Origin: Futiania mangrovi
GTDB taxonomy: Bacteria; Pseudomonadota; Alphaproteobacteria; Futianiales; Futianiaceae
Direction of reading: 5' to 3'
DNA: 64,000 bases
Assembly: GCF_024158125.1 (NCBI RefSeq)
Contig: NZ_JAMZFT010000001.1
Coordinates: 372,001-436,000 of the forward strand
Shown here piece after piece: positions 31,217-55,175 of the stretch. Each line of letters starts with the position of its first letter. The first letter of the stretch is position 1. Below the pieces are notes generated by a model. It was not told the origin of the DNA, did not search any database, and saw nothing but the letters and a program-made list of their open reading frames with translations. Made by a program: the position numbers and the translations under genes.

Positions 31217-32173
31217 TCAAGCAGTGAGCCGTGCCGTCCGTCCGGATAGGGCTTCCTTGATCTGGGCCGAGACAGCACGCGCGACCGGAGGAGGGAACGC
31301 GTTGCCTACTTGCCGATACGCGTTCGTCTTTCGGCCAACAAATTTCCAGTCATCAGGGAACCCTTGGATTCGGGCGACCATTTGAACGGTTAATCGAGGC
31401 ATTCCAACAAAGTCAGGACCAGGCGCCGTTTCCGCAATCGTCTTGCCGTTCACGCCCAGCATCTGCCAAGCTCGACGTGCCCGGGTCGGACCGAGATCAG
31501 GTCCACCATGCTTCTTCGATCCACCCACAATGGTGGGCGCAATCTCGTCCGCGCGCTCGGCCCAAGCCTTGGCACCCGGCCAGCCACCCTCAGCCATTAG
31601 GTCGCGAAGAACCTTTCCTACCGTCGGCGGGTTTTGGTGCCGTTCCTCCGGCCACTCAAACCCGTCAGCATGGTCTCTCTGGACCGCGACAATCACGACC
31701 CTTGGGCGCAGTTGCGGAACGCCGAAGTGAGAGGCATTCAGGAGCCGCCAGTCGGTCACGTATCCGAGCTGACTCAATTGCCGCTTGAGCCCCTCCCGGT
31801 AATCGAAGAACACGGCGTCCAAGAAGCCCCGGACATTCTCGATCATCACGGCGCGGGGTCGGATAGCATCGACGATGTCCAACGCGTCGGGAAACAGGTT
31901 GCGCTCGTCTTTTTCACCGAGTTGCTTCCCCGCAACTGAGAAGGGTGGGCACGGCAGACCTCCGGCGACGAGATCGATGCCACGAAACTTGTGGGCATCC
32001 TCTTTGAAGCGGCGGAGATCATCCTCGATAACGTTCCAGCTTGGCCGGTTTGCCGTCAGTGTCGCGCAGCAGTGGGCGTCAATCTCGACCAGTGCCTCAT
32101 GGCCGAAGCCAGCCTGTTCTAGTCCTAGCGCTTGGCCACCTGCGCCTGCGCAGAGTTCCACCGACGACAACAT
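31217..32173 (-). CDS. DNA (cytosine-5-)-methyltransferase
   Basis: 318 residues with all main C5-methylase motifs: AdoMet site ELCAGAGGQALGLEQAGF (about 6-23), catalytic GGLPCPPFS (Cys75), ENV (112-114), a QLRPRVVIV motif VIII, a variable recognition region, and QVGNAFPPPVA near the C-terminus. It is the protecting enzyme for the NaeI-like nuclease and the source of the 5-methylcytosines served by Vsr. ATG 32173 is the family start (MLSSVELCAG). It is the first gene of the leftward cassette. Confidence 0.95.
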   Translation of the reverse strand: MLSSVELCAGAGGQALGLEQAGFGHEALVEIDAHCCATLTANRPSWNVIEDDLRRFKEDAHKFRGIDLVAGGLPCPPFSVAGKQLGEKDERNLFPDALDIVDAIRPRAVMIENVRGFLDAVFFDYREGLKRQLSQLGYVTDWRLLNASHFGVPQLRPRVVIVAVQRDHADGFEWPEERHQNPPTVGKVLRDLMAEGGWPGAKAWAERADEIAPTIVGGSKKHGGPDLGPTRARRAWQMLGVNGKTIAETAPGPDFVGMPRLTVQMVARIQGFPDDWKFVGRKTNAYRQVGNAFPPPVARAVSAQIKEALSGRTARLTA

Positions 32174-32537
32174 GTAGATGGCTCCTTCTTGTAGGCCCCC
32201 ATCCCTGCTCTAATCGACTCCTGCTCTGCTGTCAGCAGCGAATCGATGTTCCGGCTTTGTTTTGAGCGCTTGGTTGCGGATCAGCAATGAGTACCCGCTG
32301 CCCCCAAGCTTAATTGTATCCGGCTCATTTTGGCGTCTCCCCAAGCTTGTATCGGTGCCCAAGGCTGTGCGGCGAAACCCTCGCGCGGCATCCGTAGTCG
32401 GGCTAAGGGCAGCTGCCAATTCTGCGGGTGAGGGGCTGCGAGTTATGTTTGCTGTTACCCCACATGTTACCCCATCGTCAAAATCACCTTTTGTGGCCTT
32501 TGAGGAATTCCAATAAATCATTATTATGTATCAATAA
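32174..32537. other. Right end of the island, gene-poor
   Basis: No convincing gene; the open frames have no recognisable protein. It contains a direct pair gttacccc-acat-gttacccc (32453-32472) close to attR, which may be an integrase arm-type site; a similar cttac pair lies beside attL. The last 40 bases are AT-rich and contain ATT/TAT stretches next to the att repeat. Confidence 0.45.
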
Positions 32538-32616
<79 letters not shown>

Positions 32617-32879
32617 GCCGGGGCCGGGTCGGGGCGTCCGTAATTTGACGCGCACCATTGCCTCCCGGGCGATGCCGCGCGTTTTAGCCGATCGCGGCGC
32701 AGCTGGCCAGATGCCTTCCTCTGCGGGCGCGGTTTGCTCCGCCTGTGCGCGTGCGCGTCCCCTCGCGTGACGGCCATGCGCGCCGCCTTCGGTCCTCGCG
32801 CGCTCAGGGGATGCGTTCGGGCGTGCAATCCTCTATATCTCGCGCCCGGCGCCGCCCCTTCGAAGAGAGAGTCCCACGC

Positions 32880-34581
<1,702 letters not shown>

Positions 34582-34589
<8 letters not shown>

Positions 34590-35175
34590 ACCCATGCGTG
34601 ACCTGACGATGCCCCGTGCCCGCCTGATCCCGCTCGCCCTCTGCCTTGCGCTCGCTCTGCCCGCGGGCGCGCCGGCGCTGGCGCAGCAGTCCCAGGGCGG
34701 CGCGCAGCAGCAGGGTGGCCAGCCCGAGCCGCAGCGCAAGGAAATCGACCTCTCCGCCGAGGACCTGGAGCGTCTGGCCGCCGCCTGTACCGGCGCGGTG
34801 ACCGAGATCGCCGCGCGCCGGGCGCCCGCGCCCTCCATCCGGCACGGCTTCAGCGACGGTCACGTGGCCCTGATGGTCGATTACCTGCTCGACCCCTCGC
34901 TCGACGATGCCAACTGGATCGAGGCGCTGTCGCAGGCTCTCAACCGCAAGGTACAAAGGGGCGAGCTTGGCCGGATCGAGGAGCGGGAGCCCAGGGGCAC
35001 CTATCTCGCGACCGGCGTGGTCGCCACGCTCGACAATGACGATGGACGCCGCGCCTTCGCGTTCTGCGAGTTCCGCGACTACCGGAAGGGGCAGGGGCCC
35101 CAGTTCGCGCGCATCCGTCTTGCCCGGTCCGAGCCCGCGCTGTTCGGGCGCTGGGTCGGCGTTCCGATGTTCTGA
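34582..35175 (+). CDS. Putative secreted/periplasmic protein, 197 aa
   Basis: An N-terminal signal sequence ([20 protein letters not shown] with a likely cleavage after AQA-like ALAQ) is followed by a Gln/Gly-rich linker and a domain with [35 protein letters not shown] and two Cys (likely one disulfide). No family recognised. ATG 34582 is preceded by GGAGGAGAG and overlaps the end of metG by eight bases; ATG 34594 or 34609 are also possible and would shorten the leader. Confidence 0.75.
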
Positions 35176-35178
35176 CGC

Positions 35179-35991
35179 TCAGGGTCCTGTTCCGGCGGCG
35201 GGGTGGCTGCGCCGGAACAGGTCGTAGAGTGCGATGGCGGCGGCATTGGAGACGTTGAGGCTTTCCATCGCCTCGCTCATCGGAATGCGGGCGAGCAGGT
35301 CGCAGGTTTCCGCCGTGAGGCGCCGAAGACCCGTGCCCTCCGCGCCCAGTACCAAGGCCACGCGTGCGCCCATCTCCACGGTGTCGAGCCTGGCAGAAGA
35401 GCCGCCCGCCAGCCCGATTCGCCAGTAGCCGAGGTCGGCAAGCTCCTCCAGCGCGCGGGCGAGGTTGGTTTCCCGCGCGATCGCGACGGTTTCCGCCGCA
35501 CCGGACGCGGCCTTCGCAAGCGCGCCGAAGAGCGGGGGGGAGTGCCGCTCCTGCATCACCACGCCCGCGACGCCGAAGGCGGCCGCGCTGCGCAGGATCG
35601 CGCCCACATTGTGCGGGTCGGTAACCTGGTCGAGGACGAGGACGGGCCCTTCGCGCCGGGCAATGTCCGACAGCGCGACGGAGGGCAGGTCCGCCGCCTC
35701 GATCGCGAGTCCCTGGTGCACCGTGCCCGGCCCGAGGAGGCGGTCGAGGTCGCGTGCCTCCATCGATTCGGGTTTGGGATGGTCGGCGGCGAGGTGCGGG
35801 GCTGCCTGATCGAGCATGGCGGGCGTGCCGGCGATGCGGCGCACCCGCCGCGCCGGATTGGCGAGCGCGGCCAGCACTGCATGGGTGCCCCAGATCCAGC
35901 CGCCATGGCCGGCGGGACGCTGCGGGCCTTTCGGACCGTGGCGGGCGGCATGGGAACGGATATCGCGGCGGGAGACTTTCTTCGGTCGCAT
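35179..35991 (-). CDS. rlmB: 23S rRNA (guanosine-2'-O-)-methyltransferase RlmB-like (SpoU/TrmH)
   Basis: 270 residues. A basic N-terminus (RRDIRSHAARHGPKG) and an L30-like substrate-binding domain (WIWGTHAVLAALANP) come first. The SPOUT domain has its three motifs: LDQVTDPHNVGAILRSAAAF, LVLGAEGTGLRR and IPMSEAMESLNVSNAAAIAL. It forms 2'-O-methylguanosine in 23S rRNA. It is convergent with the 197-aa gene three bases away and divergent from the YrhK-like gene. Confidence 0.9.
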   Translation of the reverse strand: MRPKKVSRRDIRSHAARHGPKGPQRPAGHGGWIWGTHAVLAALANPARRVRRIAGTPAMLDQAAPHLAADHPKPESMEARDLDRLLGPGTVHQGLAIEAADLPSVALSDIARREGPVLVLDQVTDPHNVGAILRSAAAFGVAGVVMQERHSPPLFGALAKAASGAAETVAIARETNLARALEELADLGYWRIGLAGGSSARLDTVEMGARVALVLGAEGTGLRRLTAETCDLLARIPMSEAMESLNVSNAAAIALYDLFRRSHPAAGTGP

Positions 35992-36088
35992 GGGCGAAAG
36001 GGATAGCCGATCCCGGGGCTGCGTGCCAGCGGGTGCGCGAGGCTCTCTTGCGGCGGCCTGACCGGCACTCGACAGGGAAGGGGCGGAG

Positions 36089-36400
36089 ATGACGGAAGAG
36101 ATGATGCAGAGCGACGTACGCCGAAAAGACGTGGGCCGCAGGGTACGGGACGTCGAGAGCGCCTACGCCCTGTTGCGCCTGACGGCGGACTTTCTCGCCG
36201 CCATCCTGTTCCTCGCCGGAAGCGTCGCATTCCTCTGGCCGTCATGGGCAGATTTCGCCGTCTGGTGCTTCATCGTGGGCAGCGCCTTCTTCCTGATGAA
36301 GCCTGCGATGCGGCTGGCGAGCCTTGCCCACGCCCGTTCCATCGCGCACGAGGCGAAGCTCGAGCTTGGCATGCTCGAACGGCGGATCAGGCCCTTCTGA
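36089..36400 (+). CDS. YrhK-like membrane protein
   Basis: 103 residues with two hydrophobic helices (LTADFLAAILFLAGSVAFLW and FAVWCFIVGSAFFLMKPAMR) joined by a short loop, as in the YrhK domain. Inner membrane; no function is known for the family that I can cite. AGGGGCGGAG precedes the ATG. Confidence 0.75.
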   Translation: MTEEMMQSDVRRKDVGRRVRDVESAYALLRLTADFLAAILFLAGSVAFLWPSWADFAVWCFIVGSAFFLMKPAMRLASLAHARSIAHEAKLELGMLERRIRPF

Positions 36401-36443
36401 CGGGGTGCCCCGCCGCCCGGTGCGGAATTCGGCCGGGCGGGGC

Positions 36444-36471
36444 TTGACACACCTTCGTCAGGAAGGATAGT
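36444..36471 (+). promoter_or_regulatory. Sigma-70 promoter upstream of tRNA-Tyr
   Basis: A consensus TTGACA (36444-36449) and GATAGT (36466-36471) are 16 bases apart, about 40 bases before the tRNA-Tyr gene. It probably drives tRNA-Tyr, tRNA-Gly and perhaps tuf. Confidence 0.6.
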
Positions 36472-36512
36472 TCCCCGGCCTCAGCCGGAGTTCTGGCTTC
36501 GGTTGCGCGGGC

Positions 36513-36597
36513 GGAGGGGTGCCCGAGTGGTTAAAGGGGACGGACTGTAAATCCGTTGGCTTTGCCTACGTTGGTTCGAATCCAACCCCCTCCACCA
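36513..36597 (+). tRNA. tRNA-Tyr(GTA)
   Basis: Class II tRNA of 85 bases with encoded CCA. The acceptor GGAGGGG pairs with CCCCTCC, anticodon loop CTGTAAA gives GTA, and the variable arm is long. Followed by tRNA-Gly and tuf, the usual alphaproteobacterial order. Confidence 0.97.
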
Positions 36598-36651
36598 TCC
36601 GCGCACTAGGGCCATGCATCCCGGCCGGTGCCGCCGCGGGCGCGCCAAGGC

Positions 36652-36725
36652 GCGGGTGTAGCTCAATGGTAGAGCAGCAGCCTTCCAAGCTGACGACGAG
36701 GGTTCGATTCCCTTCACCCGCTCCA
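36652..36725 (+). tRNA. tRNA-Gly(TCC)
   Basis: 74 bases with encoded CCA. The acceptor GCGGGTG pairs with CACCCGC, anticodon loop CTTCCAA gives TCC and the discriminator is T. It lies 54 bases after tRNA-Tyr, probably one transcript. Confidence 0.97.
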
Positions 36726-36782
36726 TCCGCCGCGCGTGCGGCCCCGATGCGGGCAATCGCGCGCGTCCTCGCCCATCGGCAC

Positions 36783-36811
36783 TTGAATTTTGCGGAATTT
36801 CGACCTAAACG
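36783..36811 (+). promoter_or_regulatory. Putative promoter of tuf copy 1
   Basis: TTGAAT (36783-36788) and TAAACG (36806-36811) are 17 bases apart in an AT-richer patch between tRNA-Gly and tuf. The -10 box is weak. Confidence 0.4.
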
Positions 36812-36888
36812 CCGCCCCTAGTCAGCCGCTGGGGGATGGGCCCGCTGCGGCCACCCTTGTGCAATGCCGGTCAAATCAGGGAAGTACC

Positions 36889-38079
<1,191 letters not shown>

Positions 38080-38098
38080 CACGAAGGAACGAGAGCGC

Positions 38099-38124
38099 CC
38101 CCGGCCAAAACAAACCGGCCGGGG
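38099..38124 (+). terminator. Hairpin after tuf copy 1 (no U-run)
   Basis: The stem ccccggcc / ggccgggg with a ten-base A/C-rich loop lies 20 bases after the stop. It lacks a U-run, so it may act as a weak terminator or 3' stabiliser. The identical hairpin lies between tuf copy 2 and rpsJ (54806-54831). Confidence 0.5.
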
Positions 38125-38302
38125 CAGCTCACGCCGCGACACCTTGGGCGCCTCCACCCGGAATACCGGGCGGGGGCGCCCTCGCGTCTTCGGCGGGACC
38201 GGGCAGGGGGCGGCTGCAGGCCTCCGAAAGGGCACGATTCGGCCTTGCCGTGGCCGCCCCGGTTCGGTAAGAAGCGCCGGCCTGAAGTGAGAATTCGCTT
38301 GC

Positions 38303-38378
38303 AGGGGTGTAGCTCAGTTGGTAGAGCAGCGGTCTCCAAAACCGCAGGTCGGGGGTTCGAGTCCCTCCGCCCCTGCCA
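38303..38378 (+). tRNA. tRNA-Trp(CCA)
   Basis: 76 bases with encoded CCA. The acceptor AGGGGTG pairs with CGCCCCT, anticodon loop CTCCAAA gives CCA and the discriminator is G. It precedes secE as in most proteobacteria. Confidence 0.98.
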
Positions 38379-38474
38379 CCTCCGACCGGAGTGTGGCGGG
38401 ACCGGACTTTCGAGTGACGGCGCGGCGCCGCGGGAAAGCTGGCGTGTCGCGCCATTGCGCATTGAGGGTAGACG

Positions 38475-38672
38475 ATGGCCAAACCAAGCCCCGGACAGTT
38501 TGCCCAGCAGGTCCGGCAGGAAGCGAACAAGGTCACCTGGCCGACGCGGAAGGAGACCGCGATCACCACGGTGATGGTGTTTATCATGGTCGCGGTGATG
38601 GCCGTCTTCTTCCTGCTCACGGATCAGGTGGTCAGCTTTGCGGTCCGCACGATTCTTGGTCTTGGCGGCTGA
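38475..38672 (+). CDS. secE: Preprotein translocase subunit SecE
   Basis: 65 residues: QVRQEANKVTWPTRKETAIT then one membrane helix (TVMVFIMVAVMAVFFLLTDQ), the short single-helix form of SecE. It stabilises SecY in the SecYEG channel. It lies between tRNA-Trp and nusG, as usual. GAGGG about eight bases before ATG. Confidence 0.95.
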   Translation: MAKPSPGQFAQQVRQEANKVTWPTRKETAITTVMVFIMVAVMAVFFLLTDQVVSFAVRTILGLGG

Positions 38673-38687
38673 GGCGCAGGGAAGTCG

Positions 38688-39218
38688 ATGACGCATCAGT
38701 GGTATATCGTCCACACCTACTCGAACTTCGAGAAAAAGGTGGCGGAATCGATCCGCGAGGAGGCGCACCGCAAGGGCCTCGACGACAAGTTCGAGGAGAT
38801 CCTCGTGCCGACCGAGGACGTGGTGGAGGTGCGCCGCGGCCAGAAGGTGAAGGCCGAGCGGCGCTTCTTCCCCGGTTACGTCATCGTCAAGATGCAGATG
38901 ACCGACGACACCTATCACCTGGTGAAGGACACGCCGCGCGTGACCGGCTTCCTGGGCTCCGGCAAGAAGCCCATGCCGATCTCGGAGCGCGAGGTCGCCA
39001 ACATCATGCACCAGGTCCAGGAAGGCGTGGAGCGGCCGAAGCCGTCCGTGTCCTTCGAGGTGGGCGAGCAGGTGCGCGTGATCGATGGCCCGTTCCAGTC
39101 CTTCTCCGGCCTCATCGAGGAGGTCGACGAGGAGCGGTCGCGGGTCAAGGTCGCCGTTTCGATTTTCGGCCGGGCTACCCCGGTCGAGTTGGAGTACGGC
39201 CAGGTCGAGAAGACCTGA
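38688..39218 (+). CDS. nusG: Transcription termination/antitermination factor NusG
   Basis: 176 residues. NGN domain (MTHQWYIVHTYSNFEKKVAE ... FFPGYVIVKMQM) and C-terminal KOW domain (FEVGEQVRVIDGPFQSFSGL). It binds RNA polymerase and couples to Rho or S10. 15 bases after secE, same operon. Confidence 0.97.
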   Translation: MTHQWYIVHTYSNFEKKVAESIREEAHRKGLDDKFEEILVPTEDVVEVRRGQKVKAERRFFPGYVIVKMQMTDDTYHLVKDTPRVTGFLGSGKKPMPISEREVANIMHQVQEGVERPKPSVSFEVGEQVRVIDGPFQSFSGLIEEVDEERSRVKVAVSIFGRATPVELEYGQVEKT

Positions 39219-39344
39219 CCGTCGTCCGCGTGGGAGGCGCATCCGTCCTTGTCGCCAGGGGCGGGGGTGGCCGGACCACGCACCCTTCGGGGAACTGAAC
39301 GGGCCCGGGCGCTTCCGGGCCGGATTTGAAGGGAGTTGTGAGCT

Positions 39345-39773
39345 ATGGCGAAGAAGATCGTCGGCAGCCTGAAGCTGCAGGTGCCTGCCGGCAAGGCCAA
39401 CCCGTCCCCGCCGATCGGTCCGGCGCTGGGTCAGCGCGGCCTGAACATCATGGAATTCTGCAAGGCGTTCAATGCCCAGACCCAGGGCATGGAGCCGGGC
39501 ATGCCGATTCCGGTCGTGATCACCGTCTACCAGGACAAGTCCTTCACCTTCGCGATGAAGACGCCGCCGGCGAGCTTCTTCCTGAAGCGGGCAGCCAGCG
39601 TCGGCAAGGGCTCCAAGGCCCCGGGCCGCGAAGGCGCCGGCTCGGTGACGATGGCGCAGGTGCGCGAGATCGCCGAAGCCAAGATGAAGGATCTGAACGC
39701 AAACGACGTCGAGGCCGCCATGCAGATGGTCATCGGCTCCGCGCGTTCGATGGGCCTCGAGGTGAGGGACTGA
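39345..39773 (+). CDS. rplK: 50S ribosomal protein L11
   Basis: 142 residues with the Pro-rich N-terminus ([20 protein letters not shown]) and C-terminal rRNA-binding domain ([20 protein letters not shown]). It forms the GTPase-associated centre. GAAGGGAG precedes ATG. The usual nusG-rplK gap of about 125 bases may hold a promoter. Confidence 0.98.
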   Translation: MAKKIVGSLKLQVPAGKANPSPPIGPALGQRGLNIMEFCKAFNAQTQGMEPGMPIPVVITVYQDKSFTFAMKTPPASFFLKRAASVGKGSKAPGREGAGSVTMAQVREIAEAKMKDLNANDVEAAMQMVIGSARSMGLEVRD

Positions 39774-39775
39774 CC

Positions 39776-40474
39776 ATGGCCAAGATCGGAAAGCGCCTCA
39801 ATGCACTGAAGTCGGGCGTAGATGCCCGTCAGCTTTACCCGCTGGGTGAGGCGATCAGCCTCGTGAAGGCGAACGCGAACGCGAAATTCGACGAGACGGT
39901 CGAGGTCGCCGTGAACCTCGGCGTCGATCCGCGCCACGCCGACCAGATGGTTCGCGGCGTCTGCGCCCTGCCGCATGGCACGGGCAAGACGGTGCGCATC
40001 GCGGTCTTCGCGCGCGGCGACAAGGCGGACGAGGCGAAGGCGGCGGGCGCCGACATCGTCGGGGCCGAGGAGCTGGTCGAGCAGATCCAGGGCGGCAAGA
40101 TCGACTTCGATCTCTGCATCGCGACGCCGGACATGATGGGCCTCGTCGGCCGCCTCGGCAAGGTGCTGGGCCCGCGCGGCCTGATGCCGAACCCGCGTGT
40201 CGGTACCGTGACGCCGGACGTCAAGGGCGCCATCGACAGCGCCAAGGCCGGCCAGGTGCAGTTCCGCGTCGAGAAGGCGGGGATCGTGCACGCCGGCGTC
40301 GGCAAGGCTTCGTTCGACGCGGACAAGCTGGAAGAGAACATCCGGGCCTTCGTCGACGCGGTCGTGAAGGCGAAGCCCACGGGTGCCAAGGGCACCTATG
40401 TGAAGAAGGTTGCGCTGAGCTCCACGATGGGGCCCGGCGTGCGGATCGACGTCTCGAGCGTGGCAAGCGCCTGA
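39776..40474 (+). CDS. rplA: 50S ribosomal protein L1
   Basis: 232 residues, standard L1 fold; [17 protein letters not shown] is the conserved signature. L1 stalk protein and, in other bacteria, translational repressor of its own operon. Starts two bases after rplK stop. Confidence 0.98.
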   Translation: MAKIGKRLNALKSGVDARQLYPLGEAISLVKANANAKFDETVEVAVNLGVDPRHADQMVRGVCALPHGTGKTVRIAVFARGDKADEAKAAGADIVGAEELVEQIQGGKIDFDLCIATPDMMGLVGRLGKVLGPRGLMPNPRVGTVTPDVKGAIDSAKAGQVQFRVEKAGIVHAGVGKASFDADKLEENIRAFVDAVVKAKPTGAKGTYVKKVALSSTMGPGVRIDVSSVASA

Positions 40475-40737
40475 GACGCCGGTGGAGGGGCGCGGCCGGT
40501 TCGCCGGATGCGCCTCGCCTCCTGTCCGAGACTGCAGGTGTCTCAAGGGTTTGCCCGAGGGACTTAATGTCTGCCTGCAATAGACAGGGTTGCAAGTTTT
40601 TGGGGCTGGGAACGGCCCGGACGGCTTGAGCCCTGGGACAGGCTAGCGCGCCGCACATCCGTTTCGGCGGGTTTGCGGCGGTCCCGAAGCGGGCGGACGG
40701 GGAATGAGCCCCGCCGTCCTGAAGTGTGGAGCGAGAG
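40475..40737 (+). promoter_or_regulatory. rplJ leader region
   Basis: 263 gene-free bases before rplJ. In other bacteria this leader contains the promoter and the L10(L12) binding structure for feedback control. Here it holds GC-rich inverted segments (for example ggtgtctcaaggg / ccctgggacagg around 40537 and 40630). The structure itself cannot be confirmed by eye. Confidence 0.4.
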
Positions 40738-41253
40738 GTGGATAGAGCCGAGAAGAAAGCACAGGTCGAGGAGCTCGGTCGGGTGTTTTCCGAGGCCGGC
40801 GTGGTAGTGGTTACGCACTACTCCGGGCTCTCCGTCGCCGAAATGACGGACCTGCGCGTGCAGATCCGTGATGCGGGGGCGAACTTCAAGGTCATCAAGA
40901 ACCGCCTCGCCAAGATCGCTCTCGAAGGCACGGACGTGGCATCGATCGGCGGGCTCCTGACGGGCCCCACGGCGATTGCCTGGTCCGCGGATCCCGTGGC
41001 CGCACCGAAGGTCGTCAGTGAGTTCTCCAAGAAGAAGGAGAAGCTCGTGATCATCGGTGGCGCGCTCGGTCAGCAGGCGCTCGATGCGGATGGGGTGAAG
41101 GCACTTGCCTCGCTGCCGTCGATCGACGAACTGCGGGCCAAGCTCGTCGGCCTGTTGCAGACGCCCGCAAGCCGGGTTGCCGCGGTGCTTCAGGCGCCGG
41201 GCGGCCAGGTGGCGCGCGTGCTCAACGCCTACGCCACGAAGGACGCCGCCTGA
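40738..41253 (+). CDS. rplJ: 50S ribosomal protein L10
   Basis: 171 residues. GTG 40738 is chosen because [17 protein letters not shown] is the alphaproteobacterial L10 start and GGAGCGAGAG precedes it; GTG 40726 would add four residues. It binds L7/L12 dimers through its C-terminal helix. Confidence 0.95.
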   Translation: MDRAEKKAQVEELGRVFSEAGVVVVTHYSGLSVAEMTDLRVQIRDAGANFKVIKNRLAKIALEGTDVASIGGLLTGPTAIAWSADPVAAPKVVSEFSKKKEKLVIIGGALGQQALDADGVKALASLPSIDELRAKLVGLLQTPASRVAAVLQAPGGQVARVLNAYATKDAA

Positions 41254-41299
41254 GAGGCGGTCTTTGCGTCAGGGTTCAAGCGTCTAAGGAAACTGAGAA

Positions 41300-41677
41300 A
41301 TGTCTAAGCTGGAACAACTCGTTGAAGAACTCTCCTCGCTGACCGTCATGGAAGCCGCCGAGCTTTCCAAGATGCTCGAGGAGAAGTGGGGCGTCTCTGC
41401 CGCGGCTCCGGTCGCGGTTGCGGCTGCGGCCGCTCCGGGCGCGGCTGCGGAAGCCGCCGAGGAGAAGACCGAGTTCGACGTGATCCTCGCCGATGCCGGC
41501 GACAAGAAGATCAACGTCATCAAGGAAGTCCGTGCGATCACGGGCCTCGGCCTCAAGGAAGCCAAGGACCTGGTCGAGGGCGCGCCGAAGCCTGTGAAGG
41601 AAGGCGCCTCCAAGGACGAGGCCGAGAAGATCAAGAAGCAGCTCGAAGAAGCCGGCGCGAAGGTCGAGCTGAAGTAA
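41300..41677 (+). CDS. rplL: 50S ribosomal protein L7/L12
   Basis: 125 residues: N-terminal dimerisation domain, Ala-rich hinge ([20 protein letters not shown]) and C-terminal factor-binding domain ([20 protein letters not shown]). Recruits translation GTPases. 46 bases after rplJ. Confidence 0.98.
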   Translation: MSKLEQLVEELSSLTVMEAAELSKMLEEKWGVSAAAPVAVAAAAAPGAAAEAAEEKTEFDVILADAGDKKINVIKEVRAITGLGLKEAKDLVEGAPKPVKEGASKDEAEKIKKQLEEAGAKVELK

Positions 41678-41850
41678 AGAGATCGGTGGGCCGCATCTTG
41701 TCACTGGCCCCCGACCCAATGCGGCGGCGGCTCCGGGAGGGTTCTCCCGGGGCCGTCCGCCTGCGTTTTGGAACAGGCATTTGCGTTTTTACATATTCGA
41801 TTGTTTCCGCCGGCAGATTTTGGGCCGGCAGACGCTGAGCGAGGCAGGAC

Positions 41851-50195
<8,345 letters not shown>

Positions 50196-50223
50196 CTGGC
50201 GGCCGGAAGGCTTGAAGAACAGG

Positions 50224-50253
50224 GACAGGGGGCGGCCCGCGCTGCCCCCTGTC
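50224..50253 (+). terminator. Terminator hairpin after rpoC
   Basis: Perfect ten-base stem gacagggggc / gccccctgtc with a ten-base loop, 28 bases after the rpoC stop, followed by GCCTTTC. Weak U-run, but strong stem and position support termination. Confidence 0.65.
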
Positions 50254-50314
50254 GCCTTTCAGGCCCCAGGATTTCCGGGGAATTTTCAGCTTCTGAAGAT
50301 TTCGCAAACAGGGC

Positions 50315-50343
50315 TTGACGGGGCAGGGGGCCACCCATAGTAT
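50315..50343 (+). promoter_or_regulatory. Sigma-70 promoter of the str operon (rpsL)
   Basis: TTGACG (50315-50320) and TAGTAT (50338-50343) are 17 bases apart, about 185 bases upstream of rpsL, just after the rpoC terminator. It leaves a long leader with room for control. Confidence 0.65.
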
Positions 50344-50527
50344 CCGCGCACCTTTTACGGCGGGGTACGTGGCTGCCACCAAACGGCCCCGACAGAAAGC
50401 TGCAAAAGGTCGGAACATGACGGGGCTTTTGGGCTTCGTCCTCTGAATGGCAAGCGCCGCGGGATCATCCCGACGTGCGCTGATGTTTTTTTGTTGGGCG
50501 CAAGCCCTGGAGAGCAGAGCGAGCAGG

Positions 50528-50899
50528 ATGCCGACGATCAATCAGTTGATCCGCAAGCCGAGGAAGGCTCCGGTCGACCGGAACAAGGTTCCGGCGCTGG
50601 AGGCGTGCCCTCAGCGCCGCGGCGTGTGCACCCGCGTTTACACGACGACGCCCAAGAAGCCGAACTCGGCGCTGCGCAAGGTGGCCAAGGTCCGCCTGAC
50701 GAGCGGCTACGAGGTGATCGGCTATATCCCGGGCGAAGGTCACAACCTTCAGGAGCACTCGGTGGTGCTGATCCGCGGTGGCCGCGTGAAGGACCTTCCG
50801 GGCGTGCGCTATCACATCGTTCGCGGCGTGCTCGACACGCAAGGCGTCAAGGATCGCAAGCAGCGCCGGTCGAAGTACGGCGCCAAGCGGCCGAAGTAA
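50528..50899 (+). CDS. rpsL: 30S ribosomal protein S12
   Basis: 123 residues: [30 protein letters not shown] (streptomycin-sensitive Lys at the K43 position) and [17 protein letters not shown] precedes ATG; the longer upstream frame is unmatched. First gene of the str operon. Confidence 0.98.
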   Translation: MPTINQLIRKPRKAPVDRNKVPALEACPQRRGVCTRVYTTTPKKPNSALRKVAKVRLTSGYEVIGYIPGEGHNLQEHSVVLIRGGRVKDLPGVRYHIVRGVLDTQGVKDRKQRRSKYGAKRPK

Positions 50900-50911
50900 G
50901 GAGGGGCGCGC

Positions 50912-51382
50912 ATGTCACGGCGGCATCGTGCAGAGAAGCGGGAAATCCTTCCCGACGCCAAGTTCGGCGACATCGTGGTTGCGAAGTTCATGAACAACCT
51001 GATGCGCGACGGCAAGAAGTCGGCGGCGGAAGGCATCGTCTACGGCGCGTTCGACCGGATCTCCGAGCGGACGAGCAAGAACCCGATCGACGTGTTCCAC
51101 GAAGCGATGGGCAACGTAAGCCCGGCGATCGAGGTGCGGTCCCGCCGTGTCGGCGGTGCGACCTACCAGGTTCCGGTCGAGGTGCGCACCGAGCGCCGCC
51201 AGGCGCTGGCGATCCGCTGGCTGATCACGGCGGCGCGGGCGCGGTCCGAGCCGACCATGGTTGACCGGCTTTCGGGTGAGCTGGTCGACGCTGCCAACAA
51301 CCGCGGCAACGCGGTGAAGAAGCGCGAAGACACCCACAAGATGGCAGAGGCGAACCGCGCCTTCTCCCACTACCGCTGGTAA
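50912..51382 (+). CDS. rpsG: 30S ribosomal protein S7
   Basis: 156 residues, [39 protein letters not shown] is the S7 signature. Organises the 3' domain of 16S rRNA. GGAGGGG precedes ATG; 12 bases after rpsL. Confidence 0.98.
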   Translation: MSRRHRAEKREILPDAKFGDIVVAKFMNNLMRDGKKSAAEGIVYGAFDRISERTSKNPIDVFHEAMGNVSPAIEVRSRRVGGATYQVPVEVRTERRQALAIRWLITAARARSEPTMVDRLSGELVDAANNRGNAVKKREDTHKMAEANRAFSHYRW

Positions 51383-51439
51383 TCGACGGATATCTGGACG
51401 GCCCTACCCGGTACGGGACGAGGCGAAAGGCAGGACACC

Positions 51440-53536
<2,097 letters not shown>

Positions 53537-53593
53537 GCGGCGGGTTCGCCCGTCTGACGCTGGACTGACAGAGTAGAAGGCACGGAGAGGCCA

Positions 53594-54840
<1,247 letters not shown>

Positions 54841-54850
54841 GGGAAGTGCG

Positions 54851-55159
54851 ATGCAAGGACAGAACATTCGCATTCGGCTCAAGGCCTTCGATCATCGGGT
54901 TCTCGATGCATCGACTCTTGAGATCGTAAATACGGCACGCCGGACGGGTGCGCAGGTGCGCGGCCCGATCCCTCTGCCGACGAGGATCGAGAAGTTCACG
55001 GTGCTGCGCTCGCCGCACATCGACAAGAAGAGCCGTGAGCAGTTCGAGGTCCGCACGCACAAGCGTCTGCTCGACATCGTCGAGCCCACGCCGCAGACGG
55101 TCGATGCGCTTATGAAGCTCGACCTCGCGGCAGGGGTTGACGTCGAGATCAAGCTTTAA
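54851..55159 (+). CDS. rpsJ: 30S ribosomal protein S10
   Basis: 102 residues: [16 protein letters not shown] ... [20 protein letters not shown]. Also NusE in antitermination. GGGGAAG precedes ATG 54851. First gene of the S10 cluster, 64 bases after tuf. Confidence 0.98.
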   Translation: MQGQNIRIRLKAFDHRVLDASTLEIVNTARRTGAQVRGPIPLPTRIEKFTVLRSPHIDKKSREQFEVRTHKRLLDIVEPTPQTVDALMKLDLAAGVDVEIKL

Positions 55160-55175
55160 GGGGAGCGGCACCGAG

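Noticed and set aside
32210-32521. 103-codon minus-strand frame at the right island end
   Set aside because: No family, no good start signal. The region looks like att flank rather than a gene.
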